From Reyranella aquatilis (GTDB taxonomy: Bacteria; Pseudomonadota; Alphaproteobacteria; Reyranellales; Reyranellaceae): DNA of 64,000 bases. Under the pieces are notes generated by a model, which was given only the letters and a program-made list of their open reading frames with translations, searched no databases and was not told the DNA's origin. The DNA is taken from positions 248,001-312,000 of the forward strand of contig NZ_JAJISD010000006.1 in the NCBI RefSeq assembly GCF_020880995.1, read 5' to 3'. The position numbers and the translations under genes are program-made. Below are positions 44,187 to 52,856 of the stretch, piece by piece. The number at the start of each line of letters is the position of its first letter. Position 1 is the first letter of the stretch.

Positions 44187-44867
44187 TTGGCCTACCAGTG
44201 GGACTTCTCGCCGGTCCTCGCCAATGCACCGTTGTTGGCGCAGGGTCTGGCGAACACGCTCAAGGTGACGGGCACGGCGCTGGTCTGCGGCGTCGCGCTC
44301 GGCCTGGTGCTGGCGCTGCTGCGTCTGTCGCCGCGGCGGTTCCTGTCGTGGCCCGCCGGCTTCGTCATCGAAGTGTTTCGCACGACGCCGCCGCTGGTCC
44401 AGCTCTTCTGGTTCTTCTTCGCCCTGCCGATCCTGGTCGGCATCGAGATGACACCGTTCGTGGCCGGCGCCGTCACCTTCTCAATCCAGTCGGCATCCTT
44501 CTTCGCCGAGGTCTTCCGCGCCGGCATCCAGTCGATCGAGCGCGGCCAGTGGGATGGCGCGCGCGCGATCGGCATGCGCCACGACCAGGCGTTGCGCCGG
44601 ATCATCCTGCCCCAGGCGGTGAAGCGCATGATCCCGGCCTTCATGGAGCGCGCCATCGAACTCATGAAGACGACGACGCTGATCGCTACCATCTCCTACG
44701 CCGACCTTCTGTTCGCCGCCAACGAGGTCTCGCAGAAGACGTTCCGGCCGCTCGAGACCTACACCGTCGTGGCGCTGATCTACTTCGTCGTGATCTTCCT
44801 CGCGAGCCAGGTCGCGCGGCTCGTCGAGCTGCGGCTGGCCCGTAGCGGCGAATCGACTGTCCACTGA
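44187..44867 (+). CDS. Polar amino-acid ABC transporter permease, first subunit
   Basis: A 226-residue HisM-type permease. It starts with TTG at 44187, 13 bp after the previous stop, as no ATG fits the conserved N-terminus WDFSPVLANAPLLAQGLANTLKVT. The EAA loop is SFFAEVFRAGIQSIERGQWDGARAIGMRHDQALRRIILPQAVKRM. Its stop overlaps the next start (TGATG), so translation is coupled. Confidence 0.93.
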   Translation: MAYQWDFSPVLANAPLLAQGLANTLKVTGTALVCGVALGLVLALLRLSPRRFLSWPAGFVIEVFRTTPPLVQLFWFFFALPILVGIEMTPFVAGAVTFSIQSASFFAEVFRAGIQSIERGQWDGARAIGMRHDQALRRIILPQAVKRMIPAFMERAIELMKTTTLIATISYADLLFAANEVSQKTFRPLETYTVVALIYFVVIFLASQVARLVELRLARSGESTVH

Positions 44868-45526
44868 TGCGCTGGGATTTCGCCTCCGTCTTCGACAACA
44901 CCGATGCGCTGCTCGTCGGCGCCGTCGGTACATTGCGCATCTTCGCCATCTGCCTCGTGCTGGGCCTGAGCCTCGGCCTGATCGTCGGGCTTGGCCGTTA
45001 CTCCCGCAATCGCCTGCTCCACATACCGGCCACGATCTTCGTGGAATTCTTCCGCAACACGCCGGTGCTGGTGCAGATCCTGTGGTTCTACTTCGCCCTG
45101 CCGATCCTGCTGCCCTTCCAGATCTCGCCGCTGGCCGCCGCCTCGCTCGGCATCTCGCTCAATTCGGCGGCCTTCTCGGCCGAGATCTATCGCGGCGGCA
45201 TCCAGTCGATCGAGACCGGCCAGTGGGACGGGGCGCGGGCGCTGGGCATGCGCTGGGGCCAGGCGATGCGGCGCATCATCCTGCCCCAGGCGTTGAAGCG
45301 CATGCTGCCGGCGCTGACCAACCGCGCCATCGAGATCTTCAAGATGTCGACGCTCGCCTCGGCCGTGGCCTATGTCGAGCTGCTGCAGCAGGGCAAGCTG
45401 ATCGCCTCGCTCAACTACAATCCGATCGAGGCCTACACCGCCGTCGCGGTGATCTTCTTCGTCTTCCTGTGGCCGCTGGTCCAGTTCAGCTATTTCCTCG
45501 AACGGCGACTGAGGCGGGACGAATGA
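44867..45526 (+). CDS. Polar amino-acid ABC transporter permease, second subunit
   Basis: A 219-residue paralogue of the first permease with the same EAA loop pattern (FSAEIYRGGIQSIETGQWDGARALGMRWGQ). MRWDFASVFDNTDALLVGAVGTLRI forms the N-terminus and first helix. Overlaps both neighbours by 1 to 3 bases. The two subunits probably make a heterodimeric channel. Confidence 0.94.
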   Translation: MRWDFASVFDNTDALLVGAVGTLRIFAICLVLGLSLGLIVGLGRYSRNRLLHIPATIFVEFFRNTPVLVQILWFYFALPILLPFQISPLAAASLGISLNSAAFSAEIYRGGIQSIETGQWDGARALGMRWGQAMRRIILPQALKRMLPALTNRAIEIFKMSTLASAVAYVELLQQGKLIASLNYNPIEAYTAVAVIFFVFLWPLVQFSYFLERRLRRDE

Positions 45527-46290
45527 CCATCCTTCGCGTCTCCGGTCTCACCAAGCGCTTCGGCGCCACCGAGGTGCTGCGCGGCATCGATCTCGAGGTG
45601 GCGCGCGGCGAACGCATCGCGATCCTGGGCGCTTCGGGCTCGGGCAAGAGCACCTTGCTGCGCTGTCTCAACTTCATGGAGCGCCCCGGCGGCGGCACGA
45701 TCGCGCTCGACGGCCAGATGCTGGGCCGCGAGGGTCGCGCGGGCGAGCGGATCTATCGTGAGAACGAGCTGATCCAGGTGCGGCAGCGCGTCGGAATGGT
45801 ATTTCAGCAGTTCAATCTCTTCCCGCACATGACGGCGATCGGCAACGTGATGGAGGGGCTGCGCACCGTGCGTGGCATGCCGAAGCCGGAAGCCGAGGCG
45901 CGGGCGCGGAAGGAGCTGGCGCGGGTCGGCCTTGCGGAGAAGGCGGACACCTATCCGGCCCATCTCTCGGGCGGCCAGAAGCAGCGGGTCGCCATCGCGC
46001 GGGCACTGGCCATGGACCCCGAGATGCTGCTGTTCGACGAGCCGACCTCGGCGCTCGATCCGGAACTGGTGGGCGAGGTGCTGGCCGTCATCCTGGCCCT
46101 CGCCGAAGAGGGTCGCACCATGCTGCTGGTCACGCACGAGCTGGGCTTCGCCTATCACGTCGCGACGCGGATCATCTTCCTGGCCGACGGCGCGATCCAC
46201 GAGCAGGGCACGCCGGACGAGGTCCTCAAGAACCCGAAGAAGGAGCGCACCCGCGCCTTCCTCGCCAGCCACAGGCAATTCAGCTTCTAG
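45523..46290 (+). CDS. Polar amino-acid ABC transporter ATPase
   Basis: A 255-residue ATPase of the GlnQ/HisP type. Walker A GASGSGKSTLL, Q-loop GMVFQQFNLFPHMT, signature LSGGQKQRVAIARAL, Walker B MLLFDEPTSALDPE and switch VTHELGFAYHVATRI are all intact. The ATG at 45523 overlaps the previous stop in an ATGA junction; the frame is open upstream but in a shadow of the permease. The aminotransferase-like gene begins 9 bp downstream. Confidence 0.97.
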   Translation: MTILRVSGLTKRFGATEVLRGIDLEVARGERIAILGASGSGKSTLLRCLNFMERPGGGTIALDGQMLGREGRAGERIYRENELIQVRQRVGMVFQQFNLFPHMTAIGNVMEGLRTVRGMPKPEAEARARKELARVGLAEKADTYPAHLSGGQKQRVAIARALAMDPEMLLFDEPTSALDPELVGEVLAVILALAEEGRTMLLVTHELGFAYHVATRIIFLADGAIHEQGTPDEVLKNPKKERTRAFLASHRQFSF

Positions 46291-46299
46291 GGATACGTC

Positions 46300-47214
46300 A
46301 TGAGCAACGAGCAGGCGAGCGCCCAGGCCTATCTGGCCGATGCGCGCAACGATCAGGTGCTGGTCTACGTGAACGGGGAGTTCTTCCCGCGCAATGAGGC
46401 GAGGGTCTCGGTGTTCGATTCCGGCTTCGTGCTGGGCGACGGCGTGTGGGAAGGCCTGCGCCTCGTGAAGGGCAAGTTGATCAGCCTAGAGGCTCATCTC
46501 GACCGCCTGTTCGAAGGCGCGCGCTCGATCGATCTCGACATCGGGCTCGACCGCGCGGACGTGACGAAGGTCGTGACCGATACGCTGGCGAAGAACGGCA
46601 TGACCGACGGCGCGCACATCCGCCTCATGATCACGCGCGGCCTCAAGAAGACGCCCAATCAGGATCCGCGCTTCGTGATCGGCAAGGCCACGATCGTCTG
46701 CGTCGCCGAATACAAGACGCCGATCCCGGAGGCCAAGGCCAAGGGCTATTCGCTCTTCACCTCGACCTTCCGCACGACCCAGCCCGACCAGTTCGACCTG
46801 CGCCTCAACTCGCATTCGCGGCTGAACCTCATCCAGGCGCTGATCCAGGCCATCAAGGCCGGCGCCGACGAGGCGCTGATGCTCGACCCGCGCGGCTTCG
46901 TGGCCTCGTGCAACTCGACCAACTTCTTCATCGTACGCGGCCGCGAACTGTGGACCTCGACCAGCCTCTATAGTTTCAAGGGCATCACCCAGCAGAACGT
47001 GATCGACGCCTGGCGCGCGGCCGGCAACGTCGCGAAAGAATGCGACTTCACCCTGGCGCAGGTCTATTCCGCCGACGAGGCCTTCGTGACCGGCACCCTG
47101 GGCGGCGTCACCCCGGTGACGAAGGTCGACGGCCGCCTCATCGCCGACGGCAAGGCGGGCAAGGTCACGAAGGAAGCCAGCGACCTCTATCTGAGGTCGG
47201 TCGGGGCGCTGTAA
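46300..47214 (+). CDS. Class IV aminotransferase-like protein lacking the PLP lysine
   Basis: A 304-residue protein with the fold type IV pattern: NGEFFPRNEARVSVFDSGFVLGDGVWEGLR at the N-terminus and GADEALMLDPRGFVASCNSTNFFIV in the C-terminal domain. In active relatives a Schiff-base lysine lies 21-22 residues before the conserved E of that stretch. Here this position falls in LRLNSHSRLNL and reads Asn170; no Lys lies between about residues 150 and 185. So the usual PLP chemistry looks impaired. It shares an operon with the amino-acid ABC genes and may have another activity or a binding role. The lysine alignment was done by eye. Confidence 0.85.
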   Translation: MSNEQASAQAYLADARNDQVLVYVNGEFFPRNEARVSVFDSGFVLGDGVWEGLRLVKGKLISLEAHLDRLFEGARSIDLDIGLDRADVTKVVTDTLAKNGMTDGAHIRLMITRGLKKTPNQDPRFVIGKATIVCVAEYKTPIPEAKAKGYSLFTSTFRTTQPDQFDLRLNSHSRLNLIQALIQAIKAGADEALMLDPRGFVASCNSTNFFIVRGRELWTSTSLYSFKGITQQNVIDAWRAAGNVAKECDFTLAQVYSADEAFVTGTLGGVTPVTKVDGRLIADGKAGKVTKEASDLYLRSVGAL

Positions 47215-47220
47215 GGGAAG

Positions 47221-47309
47221 GGTCCCTCGCTACGCTCGGGATGACAATGTTGTTGGAACGCACGCTGTGCGCCAGGGCAAAATTGTCATCCCGAGCGTAG
47301 CGACGGACC
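47221..47309. repeat. Long inverted repeat, TGTCATCCCGAGCG family, copy 2
   Basis: GGTCCCTCGCTACGCTCGGG begins the left arm (47221-47248), and the right arm (47282-47309) is its complement starting ATTGTCATCCCGAGCGTAGC with one mismatch near the end. The loop is 33 bp. It is the same element as at 4155-4225 with its halves exchanged. It fills most of the 205 bp between the aminotransferase-like gene and the GST gene; the remainder 47310-47419 shows nothing beyond a possible promoter. Confidence 0.8.
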
Positions 47310-47419
47310 TTTGCTTGCTGTCTGCGACAGCGTGAGCATCGTCTCTAGGCAAATTTCTTTCATCCACGACTTACCGAACTCCATTCGGCGGAGCGGCCGG
47401 GACGGTCTAGGATGGCGAC

Positions 47420-48076
47420 ATGAGCCAATCGTCGCCGACCTATCGCCTCCATTACTTCCCCGAGTCGGGCAACAGCTACAAGCTGGCGCTGATGCTGACC
47501 CTGTGCGGCCAGAGCTTCGAGCCGGTCTGGACGGACTTCGGTGGCGGCGTCACGCGAACGCCGGAATGGCGCGCCACGGTCAACGAGATGGGGGAGATCC
47601 CCGTGCTCGAGGAGAATGGCGAGCGTCTGACCCAGACCGCGCCGATCCTGCTGCGCCTTGCGGAGCGCCATGGCCGCTTCGGTGCGAAGAGCGAGGCGGA
47701 GAAGTTCGAGATCCTGCGCTGGTTGTTCTGGGACAACCACAAGCTCACCGGCTTCATGGCGACCTACCGCTACAACCGCGCCTTCCTTCGTTCGGTCGAT
47801 CCCGTGGTCCTCGACTTCATGCGCAGGCGCATCGACGACTATCTCGGCATCCTGAACGGCCACCTCGAGAAGCGGGCCTTCGTGATCGGCGACCGGCCAA
47901 CCATCGCCGACATCTCGATGATGGCCTACCTGTCGTTTCCCAAGAACGAGGCCGGCTACGACTTCGCGGTCAGTCATCCCGCCGTCAATGAGTGGCTTCT
48001 GCGCATGGCCGCGCTCCCCGGCTGGAAGGCGCCGTACGACCTGCTCCCCGGCAAGCGGCTGCACTGCTACGTGTAG
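47420..48076 (+). CDS. Glutathione S-transferase family protein
   Basis: A 218-residue two-domain GST. The thioredoxin-like N-terminal domain opens YRLHYFPESGNSYKLALML, with the Ser of SGNS in the position of the catalytic residue, and MGEIPVLEENGERLTQTAPIL carries the cis-Pro and the glutathione gamma-glutamyl contact. The C-terminal helical domain contains VIGDRPTIADISMMAYLSF, the usual N-capping box with Asp. Its role and substrate are unknown. Immediately followed by the convergent hyuB gene with no gap. Confidence 0.92.
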   Translation: MSQSSPTYRLHYFPESGNSYKLALMLTLCGQSFEPVWTDFGGGVTRTPEWRATVNEMGEIPVLEENGERLTQTAPILLRLAERHGRFGAKSEAEKFEILRWLFWDNHKLTGFMATYRYNRAFLRSVDPVVLDFMRRRIDDYLGILNGHLEKRAFVIGDRPTIADISMMAYLSFPKNEAGYDFAVSHPAVNEWLLRMAALPGWKAPYDLLPGKRLHCYV

Positions 48077-49744
48077 CTACTCCGCCGCCAGCTTTCGCGC
48101 GCTCCTGGGATCGCGCGTGAGCAGTCCGTCGGCCAAATCCCGCTCGATCATGGCGTCGGGACGCTCCACCACGCGACCAAAGCCGGCGCCGCCGCCCACG
48201 AACATCTCGACGATGTCGCCCTTGCCGAGATCGAGGGCGGCCTTGCTCTTCAGCTCCTCGACGCTGCCGTCGGCGCGGAAGACGCGGCAGTAGCCGCGCT
48301 GGCCGGGCTCGCCGCCCAGAAGGCCTTCGGGGGCAAGGCGGAAGCGGTCGGAGTAGATGGCGAGCTGGACGTCGTCGTGCAGGATCTCGCAGCGGCGCGT
48401 GAAGCCCGCGCCGCCGCGCCGGGCGCCCAGGCCAAACGAGTCGGGCGCCAGCTCGTAGCCGACGATGCGGAAGAAGCCGTAGTCGATGTCGAGCGATTCG
48501 ACGGGCGCGTTGGAACAGTTGCTGAGCGGCGAATCGACGGCGTCGCAGCCGTCCGCGTCCTTCGAGGCGCCGTAGCCGCCGCCGAAGATCTCGAGATAGA
48601 CGCTGTAGCCCTTCTCCCCGAGATGGGAGAGGCAGAACGCGGTGGTGCAGTCGAAGCCGGTGGCGATCACCTTGTCGGGCAGCGCCTGGGCCAGCGCCTT
48701 CATCACCGCGTTGAAGACGCGATAGGCCGGGATCATGCGCGCCCGCACCGGCGCCGGCGGCCGCGGATTGAGCAGCGAGCCGTAGGGCACCTTGATGGTG
48801 ATCGGCCGTGCCATGCCCTCGTTGTAGGGAATGTCGGGGCTGGTCAGCACCGACTTCACGCAGCTGAGCGCCGCCGACAGCGTGCTGGAGTAGGGACAGT
48901 TGAGGTTGCGCTTCACCTGCGCGCAGGTGCCCTCGAAATCGATCTCGACGGAATCCTCGGCGATCGTGACCTTGGCCTTCACCACCAGCGGCTCGTCGCT
49001 CAGCCCGTCGTCGTCGACCGCATCCTCGCCGTAGTAGGTGCCCTTCGGTGCCTGTGCGATGGCGGCACGGACACGGCGCTCGGAGTAATCCTGCATCTCG
49101 CGCATCGCCGTCTCGACCTTGTCGGTGCCGTAGCGTTCGCAGAGCTGCTTCACCCGCATCACGCCGATCGCATTGGCCGCGAACTGGGCGTTGAAATCGC
49201 CGATGGTGAGGTCGGGCACGCGCACGTTGGCCGTTACCAGCCGCTCGAACGAGCCGCCGTTCCAGTCGTGTTCGAAACTGTAGCGCGAGGGCGGGAAGCG
49301 CAGCCCTTCCTGGTAGACGTCGGAGGCGTGGATGTTGAGGCCAGGCGCGCCGCCGCCGAGGTCCAGGTGATGCGCCACCGAGGCGCCGAAGCCCACCACG
49401 CGGCCTGACACGAAGATCGGCGTGAAGATGAAAACGTCGGGGATGTGCTGGCCACCCTCGAACGGGTCATTGTTGATGAGGAAATCACCTTCCTTCAGCG
49501 TCTCGACGGGATGGCGCCGGAGGCAGGCCCGCAGGGTCTCGCCGATCGGGCCGAGCTGCATCGGGATCAGCTCGGCCTGCGCCACCGTGTTGCCGTCGCG
49601 GTCCATCAGGCCGGCCGATCCGTCGCGCGCCTCGCGCAGGATGGTCGAGTAGGCGGAGCGGATCAGCTTCACGCCCATCTCGCGGGCGCCGGCGATCAGC
49701 GCCTGGCTGATCACGGCATAGTCGATCGGACCGAGTTGGCTCAT
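48077..49744 (-). CDS. hyuB: Hydantoinase B / oxoprolinase beta subunit
   Basis: A 555-residue HyuB-family subunit. It pairs with HyuA for ATP-dependent opening of hydantoins, 5-oxoproline or related cyclic amides, or acetone-carboxylase-type chemistry. Landmarks: SAYSTILREARDGSAGLMDRDGNTVAQAELIPMQLG, NDPFEGGQHIPDVFIFTPIF, and GGYGASKDADGCDAVDSPLSNCSNAPVESLD. The start overlaps the hyuA stop in ATGA. Substrate not decided by sequence; many such pairs act on N-methylhydantoin or oxoproline. Confidence 0.92.
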   Translation of the reverse strand: MSQLGPIDYAVISQALIAGAREMGVKLIRSAYSTILREARDGSAGLMDRDGNTVAQAELIPMQLGPIGETLRACLRRHPVETLKEGDFLINNDPFEGGQHIPDVFIFTPIFVSGRVVGFGASVAHHLDLGGGAPGLNIHASDVYQEGLRFPPSRYSFEHDWNGGSFERLVTANVRVPDLTIGDFNAQFAANAIGVMRVKQLCERYGTDKVETAMREMQDYSERRVRAAIAQAPKGTYYGEDAVDDDGLSDEPLVVKAKVTIAEDSVEIDFEGTCAQVKRNLNCPYSSTLSAALSCVKSVLTSPDIPYNEGMARPITIKVPYGSLLNPRPPAPVRARMIPAYRVFNAVMKALAQALPDKVIATGFDCTTAFCLSHLGEKGYSVYLEIFGGGYGASKDADGCDAVDSPLSNCSNAPVESLDIDYGFFRIVGYELAPDSFGLGARRGGAGFTRRCEILHDDVQLAIYSDRFRLAPEGLLGGEPGQRGYCRVFRADGSVEELKSKAALDLGKGDIVEMFVGGGAGFGRVVERPDAMIERDLADGLLTRDPRSARKLAAE

Positions 49745-51756
49745 GGCGATCTCCGGAGGATCAGATTGTCCGCTGCGTCGAGCCCGGCCGTCCAGCCGGG
49801 CGGCACCCAGGTCGTGGCGGTGTAGCCTTCGATGACGGCGGGGCCTGCGATCTCCTGGCCCGCGTTCAGCGCCTCGGCGGTGTGGCGCGCGCAGTCGAGC
49901 CAGGCTTCACCGTGGAAGATCTGCGCCTGTTCGGGCGCGCGGGCTTCGAGCTTCTCGCGGTCGAGTTTCGGCGCGCCGCCGATCGGCAGGGTGGCGCCGA
50001 CGCGGAGCGTCACGATCTCGACGGGACGGTCGAGATTGGCGCCGTGCATGAAGGTGCGGTGATGGGCGTCGGCAAACAGTTCCGCGAGATAGGCGGCATC
50101 GAGCGAACCCAGGCGATTCGCGGGGATCTCGACGCCGACCTCGAAGGCCTGGCCCACGAAGCGCATGTCGAGCGTGTGGGTGTAGTCGAGCGTGCCCGGC
50201 AGCTTCATGTCGGCGAACTGCGCCGCCAGCCGCGCGCGCATCTCGGCGAATATGCGACCGGCTTCGCGTGCCGCTGTCTCGTCGAGCTTCATCTTGCGCG
50301 TGACGGCGTCGAACTTGGTGTAGTCCGAGGCCACCAGCCCGTAGGCCGAGATCACGCCGGCATTGGGCGGCACGACGATGGTCGAAATGCCGAGTTCCTC
50401 GGCGATGCGCGCGGCATGGAGCGGGCCGGCGCCGCCGAACGGCACCAGCGCATAGTCGCGCGGATCGCGGCCGCGCTCGGTCGAGACGAGCTGGATGGCG
50501 CGCACGATGTTGGCGTCGGCGAGCTGCAAGGCCGAGGCGGCGGCCTGCTCGATGCTGAGCGAGAAGCGCTCCGCGAGTGGCTCGAAGGCGCGGCGCGCGG
50601 CTTCGCCGTCGAGCTGCATGCGGCCGCCCAGGAAGGCGCCGGGCCGGATCGTGCCGATCACGATATGCGCATCGGTGGTCGCGGGCTCGGTGCCGCCGCG
50701 GCCGTAACAGGCGGGGCCGGGATCGGCGCCCGCGCTCTGCGGGCCCACCCTCAGCATGCCGCCATCGTCGACCCAGGCCAGCGAGCCGCCGCCCGCGCCG
50801 ACTGAAACGATGTCGAGCACGGGCGTGCGGATCGGCAAGCCGTCGATCTCGGTCTCGGCGGCGAGCGAGGGCCGGCCGTCCTGCACCAGGCACACGTCGG
50901 TCGAAGTGCCGCCCATGTCGAAGGTGATGAGGTCCTTGTAGCCCGAGCGCGCGGCCTGGCGCGTGGCGCCGACCACGCCGGCCGCGGGACCGGAATAGAG
51001 CGCAGTGATCGCGCTCTGCCGCATCGCCTCGGCGGGCAGGCGTCCGCCGTTGGACTGCATCACCGTGAAGCGGCCCTTGAAGCCCGCGTCGGCGAGCTTG
51101 TGCTCGAAGCGGTGCAGGTAGCCGTCGATCACCGGCTGCACATACGCGGAGAGCAGCGTCGTCGAGGCACGCTCGAATTCGCGGAACTCGCGCGCCACCT
51201 GGTGGCTGCAGGTCACGAGCACGCCGGGCAGCGCCTCGCCGATCAGGGCGGCGAGCCGCTTCTCATGCACCGGATCGGCATAGGCGTTGAGCAGGCAGAT
51301 CGCGATCGCGCGGTAACCGCCGTCCCGGAGGGCGGGCAGCAACTCGGCGCGCACCTTCGCCTCGTCGAGCGGCGTCTCGACCGAGCCGTCGGCGCGCAGG
51401 CGCTCGACCGCCTCGAAGCAGTCCTTGCGGCGCACCGGCGGTGCGGGCTTGGCGTAGAAGAGGTCGTAGATGTTGCGCCGGTCGTGGCGCTGCATGAACA
51501 GCAGGTCGCGGAACCCCGCCGTCGCGATGAAGGCGACCGTCGCGCCCTTGCGCTCCAGCACGGCGTTGGTGGCGACGGTCGAGCCGTGACCCAGATCCTC
51601 GATCCGGGCGAGATCGATGCCCGAGGCCGTGAGCGCCGCGAAGGCGCCGACATCGGGCGATTTCGGCGTGCTCGGCACCTTGGTGACGACGACCCGGCCG
51701 CCCTCGACGGCGACAAGGTCGGTGAACGTTCCTCCCACCTCGACGCCGACGCGCAT
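49741..51756 (-). CDS. hyuA: Hydantoinase A / oxoprolinase alpha subunit
   Basis: A 671-residue ATP-binding subunit of the HyuA/oxoprolinase family with actin-like ATPase fold. VGVEVGGTFTDLVAVEGGRVV at the N-terminus and ITFDMGGTSTDVCLVQDG are the two phosphate-binding motifs; GSTVATNAVLERKGATVAFI and YGLVASDYTKF follow the family pattern. The frame is complete and normal in length. First gene of the hyuAB pair; partner overlaps by 4 bp. Confidence 0.93.
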   Translation of the reverse strand: MRVGVEVGGTFTDLVAVEGGRVVVTKVPSTPKSPDVGAFAALTASGIDLARIEDLGHGSTVATNAVLERKGATVAFIATAGFRDLLFMQRHDRRNIYDLFYAKPAPPVRRKDCFEAVERLRADGSVETPLDEAKVRAELLPALRDGGYRAIAICLLNAYADPVHEKRLAALIGEALPGVLVTCSHQVAREFREFERASTTLLSAYVQPVIDGYLHRFEHKLADAGFKGRFTVMQSNGGRLPAEAMRQSAITALYSGPAAGVVGATRQAARSGYKDLITFDMGGTSTDVCLVQDGRPSLAAETEIDGLPIRTPVLDIVSVGAGGGSLAWVDDGGMLRVGPQSAGADPGPACYGRGGTEPATTDAHIVIGTIRPGAFLGGRMQLDGEAARRAFEPLAERFSLSIEQAAASALQLADANIVRAIQLVSTERGRDPRDYALVPFGGAGPLHAARIAEELGISTIVVPPNAGVISAYGLVASDYTKFDAVTRKMKLDETAAREAGRIFAEMRARLAAQFADMKLPGTLDYTHTLDMRFVGQAFEVGVEIPANRLGSLDAAYLAELFADAHHRTFMHGANLDRPVEIVTLRVGATLPIGGAPKLDREKLEARAPEQAQIFHGEAWLDCARHTAEALNAGQEIAGPAVIEGYTATTWVPPGWTAGLDAADNLILRRSP

Positions 51757-51768
51757 CGTCCGGGCGCC

Positions 51769-52032
51769 TTAGGCTTCGGGGCTCGAGGAGCCGAGCTTGG
51801 CCTGCAGCTCGGCGATCTGCTTCTTCAGCTCCTCGTTCTCCTCGCGCGCCTTGGCGGCCATCGCCTTCACGGCGTCGAACTCGTCGCGGCGCGGAATGTC
51901 CATGCCGTCGAGGATCTTGGCGATCTGGTCGCGCACCCGCGCTTCCATCTCGTCCTTCATGCCGGTGAGCGCGCCCATGGCGCCGTTGGCCACCTTGGTC
52001 AGGTCGTCGATGAAGGGATTGCGGGTCTGCAT
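51769..52032 (-). CDS. UbiK/YqiC-like coiled-coil accessory protein
   Basis: An 87-residue protein of the membrane fusogenic (BMFP) family. N-terminal QTRNPFIDDLTKVANGAMGAL is the amphipathic helix; a coiled coil of about residues 35-82 (RRDEFDAVKAMAAKAREENEELKKQIAELQAK) follows. In gammaproteobacteria UbiK assists ubiquinone biosynthesis by binding UbiJ. GGAGCGATCC precedes the ATG at 52032; the frame is open upstream but without a family match. Its neighbour hyuA is 12 bp away in the same direction, which is probably coincidental. Confidence 0.85.
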   Translation of the reverse strand: MQTRNPFIDDLTKVANGAMGALTGMKDEMEARVRDQIAKILDGMDIPRRDEFDAVKAMAAKAREENEELKKQIAELQAKLGSSSPEA

Positions 52033-52117
52033 GGATCGCTCCTGTTGCGGGCCGGTCTTGGGATGCGGCGAGTATGGGCGGCTGCTAGCATCCGGCGCAA
52101 GAGAAGTGGAGGACGCC

Positions 52118-52852
52118 GTGAGCCTGGTCAAAGTCGAGTCGAGCGAGGGAATCACCACCATAACGATGGCGCGCCCGGAGAAGCGCAACGCGCTGACCCA
52201 GGAGCTGTGCGACGGCCTGTACGACGCCTACCGCGCCTTCGAGGCCGGCGACGACCAGGTCGCCGTGCTGCAGGCCGACGGCCCGGCCTTCTGCGTCGGC
52301 GCCGACCTCATGGCTCCGCCCGCCGCCATGTGGAAGGCCGTGCCGCATGTCAGCCACGCGCTGACTAAGCCGGTCATCGCCGCCACCCAGGGCTGGGTGA
52401 TCGGCGGTGGCATCTGCCTGGTCATGACCTGCGACCTCATGGTGTCTGCGGATACGACGAAGTTCATGTATCCCGAGGCCAAGGTCGGCGTGTTCGGTGG
52501 CCTGATGCCGGGCATCGTCTCGCGCATGCCGCACAAGGTTGCCATGGAACTGCTGCTGCTCGGCGAGGAGATTTCGGTGAAGCGCGCCTACGACGTGGGC
52601 TTCGTGAACAAGGTCGTGCCGCTGGGCGAGGAGCGCGCCGAGGCGCGGCGGATGGCGACGGTCATCGCGCAGTCCGCGCCGCTGGTGATCCGCACCCTGC
52701 GCGACTTCGCCAACCAGACGCTGCCGCGCGGCCCCGCGGAGATCTTCGTGCCGGAGCGCTACAAGCTCGAGACCATCGCCAACTCCGCCGACCGCAAGGA
52801 AGGCGCCGCCGCCTTCCGCGAGAAGCGGCCCGCGCAGTTCAAGGGACGCTGA
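52118..52852 (+). CDS. Enoyl-CoA hydratase/isomerase family protein
   Basis: A 244-residue crotonase-fold protein. GVADLM-type oxyanion loop appears as FCVGADLMAPP and the second as TQGWVIGGGICLVMTCDLM, giving the two backbone NH oxyanion donors. The usual catalytic Glu positions around PEAKVGVFGGLMPG are not clearly both present, so hydratase versus isomerase or hydrolase activity is uncertain. It starts with GTG at 52118, with GGAGG 5 nt upstream. Followed within 4 bp by proC. Confidence 0.88.
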   Translation: MSLVKVESSEGITTITMARPEKRNALTQELCDGLYDAYRAFEAGDDQVAVLQADGPAFCVGADLMAPPAAMWKAVPHVSHALTKPVIAATQGWVIGGGICLVMTCDLMVSADTTKFMYPEAKVGVFGGLMPGIVSRMPHKVAMELLLLGEEISVKRAYDVGFVNKVVPLGEERAEARRMATVIAQSAPLVIRTLRDFANQTLPRGPAEIFVPERYKLETIANSADRKEGAAAFREKRPAQFKGR

Positions 52853-52856
52853 CGCC

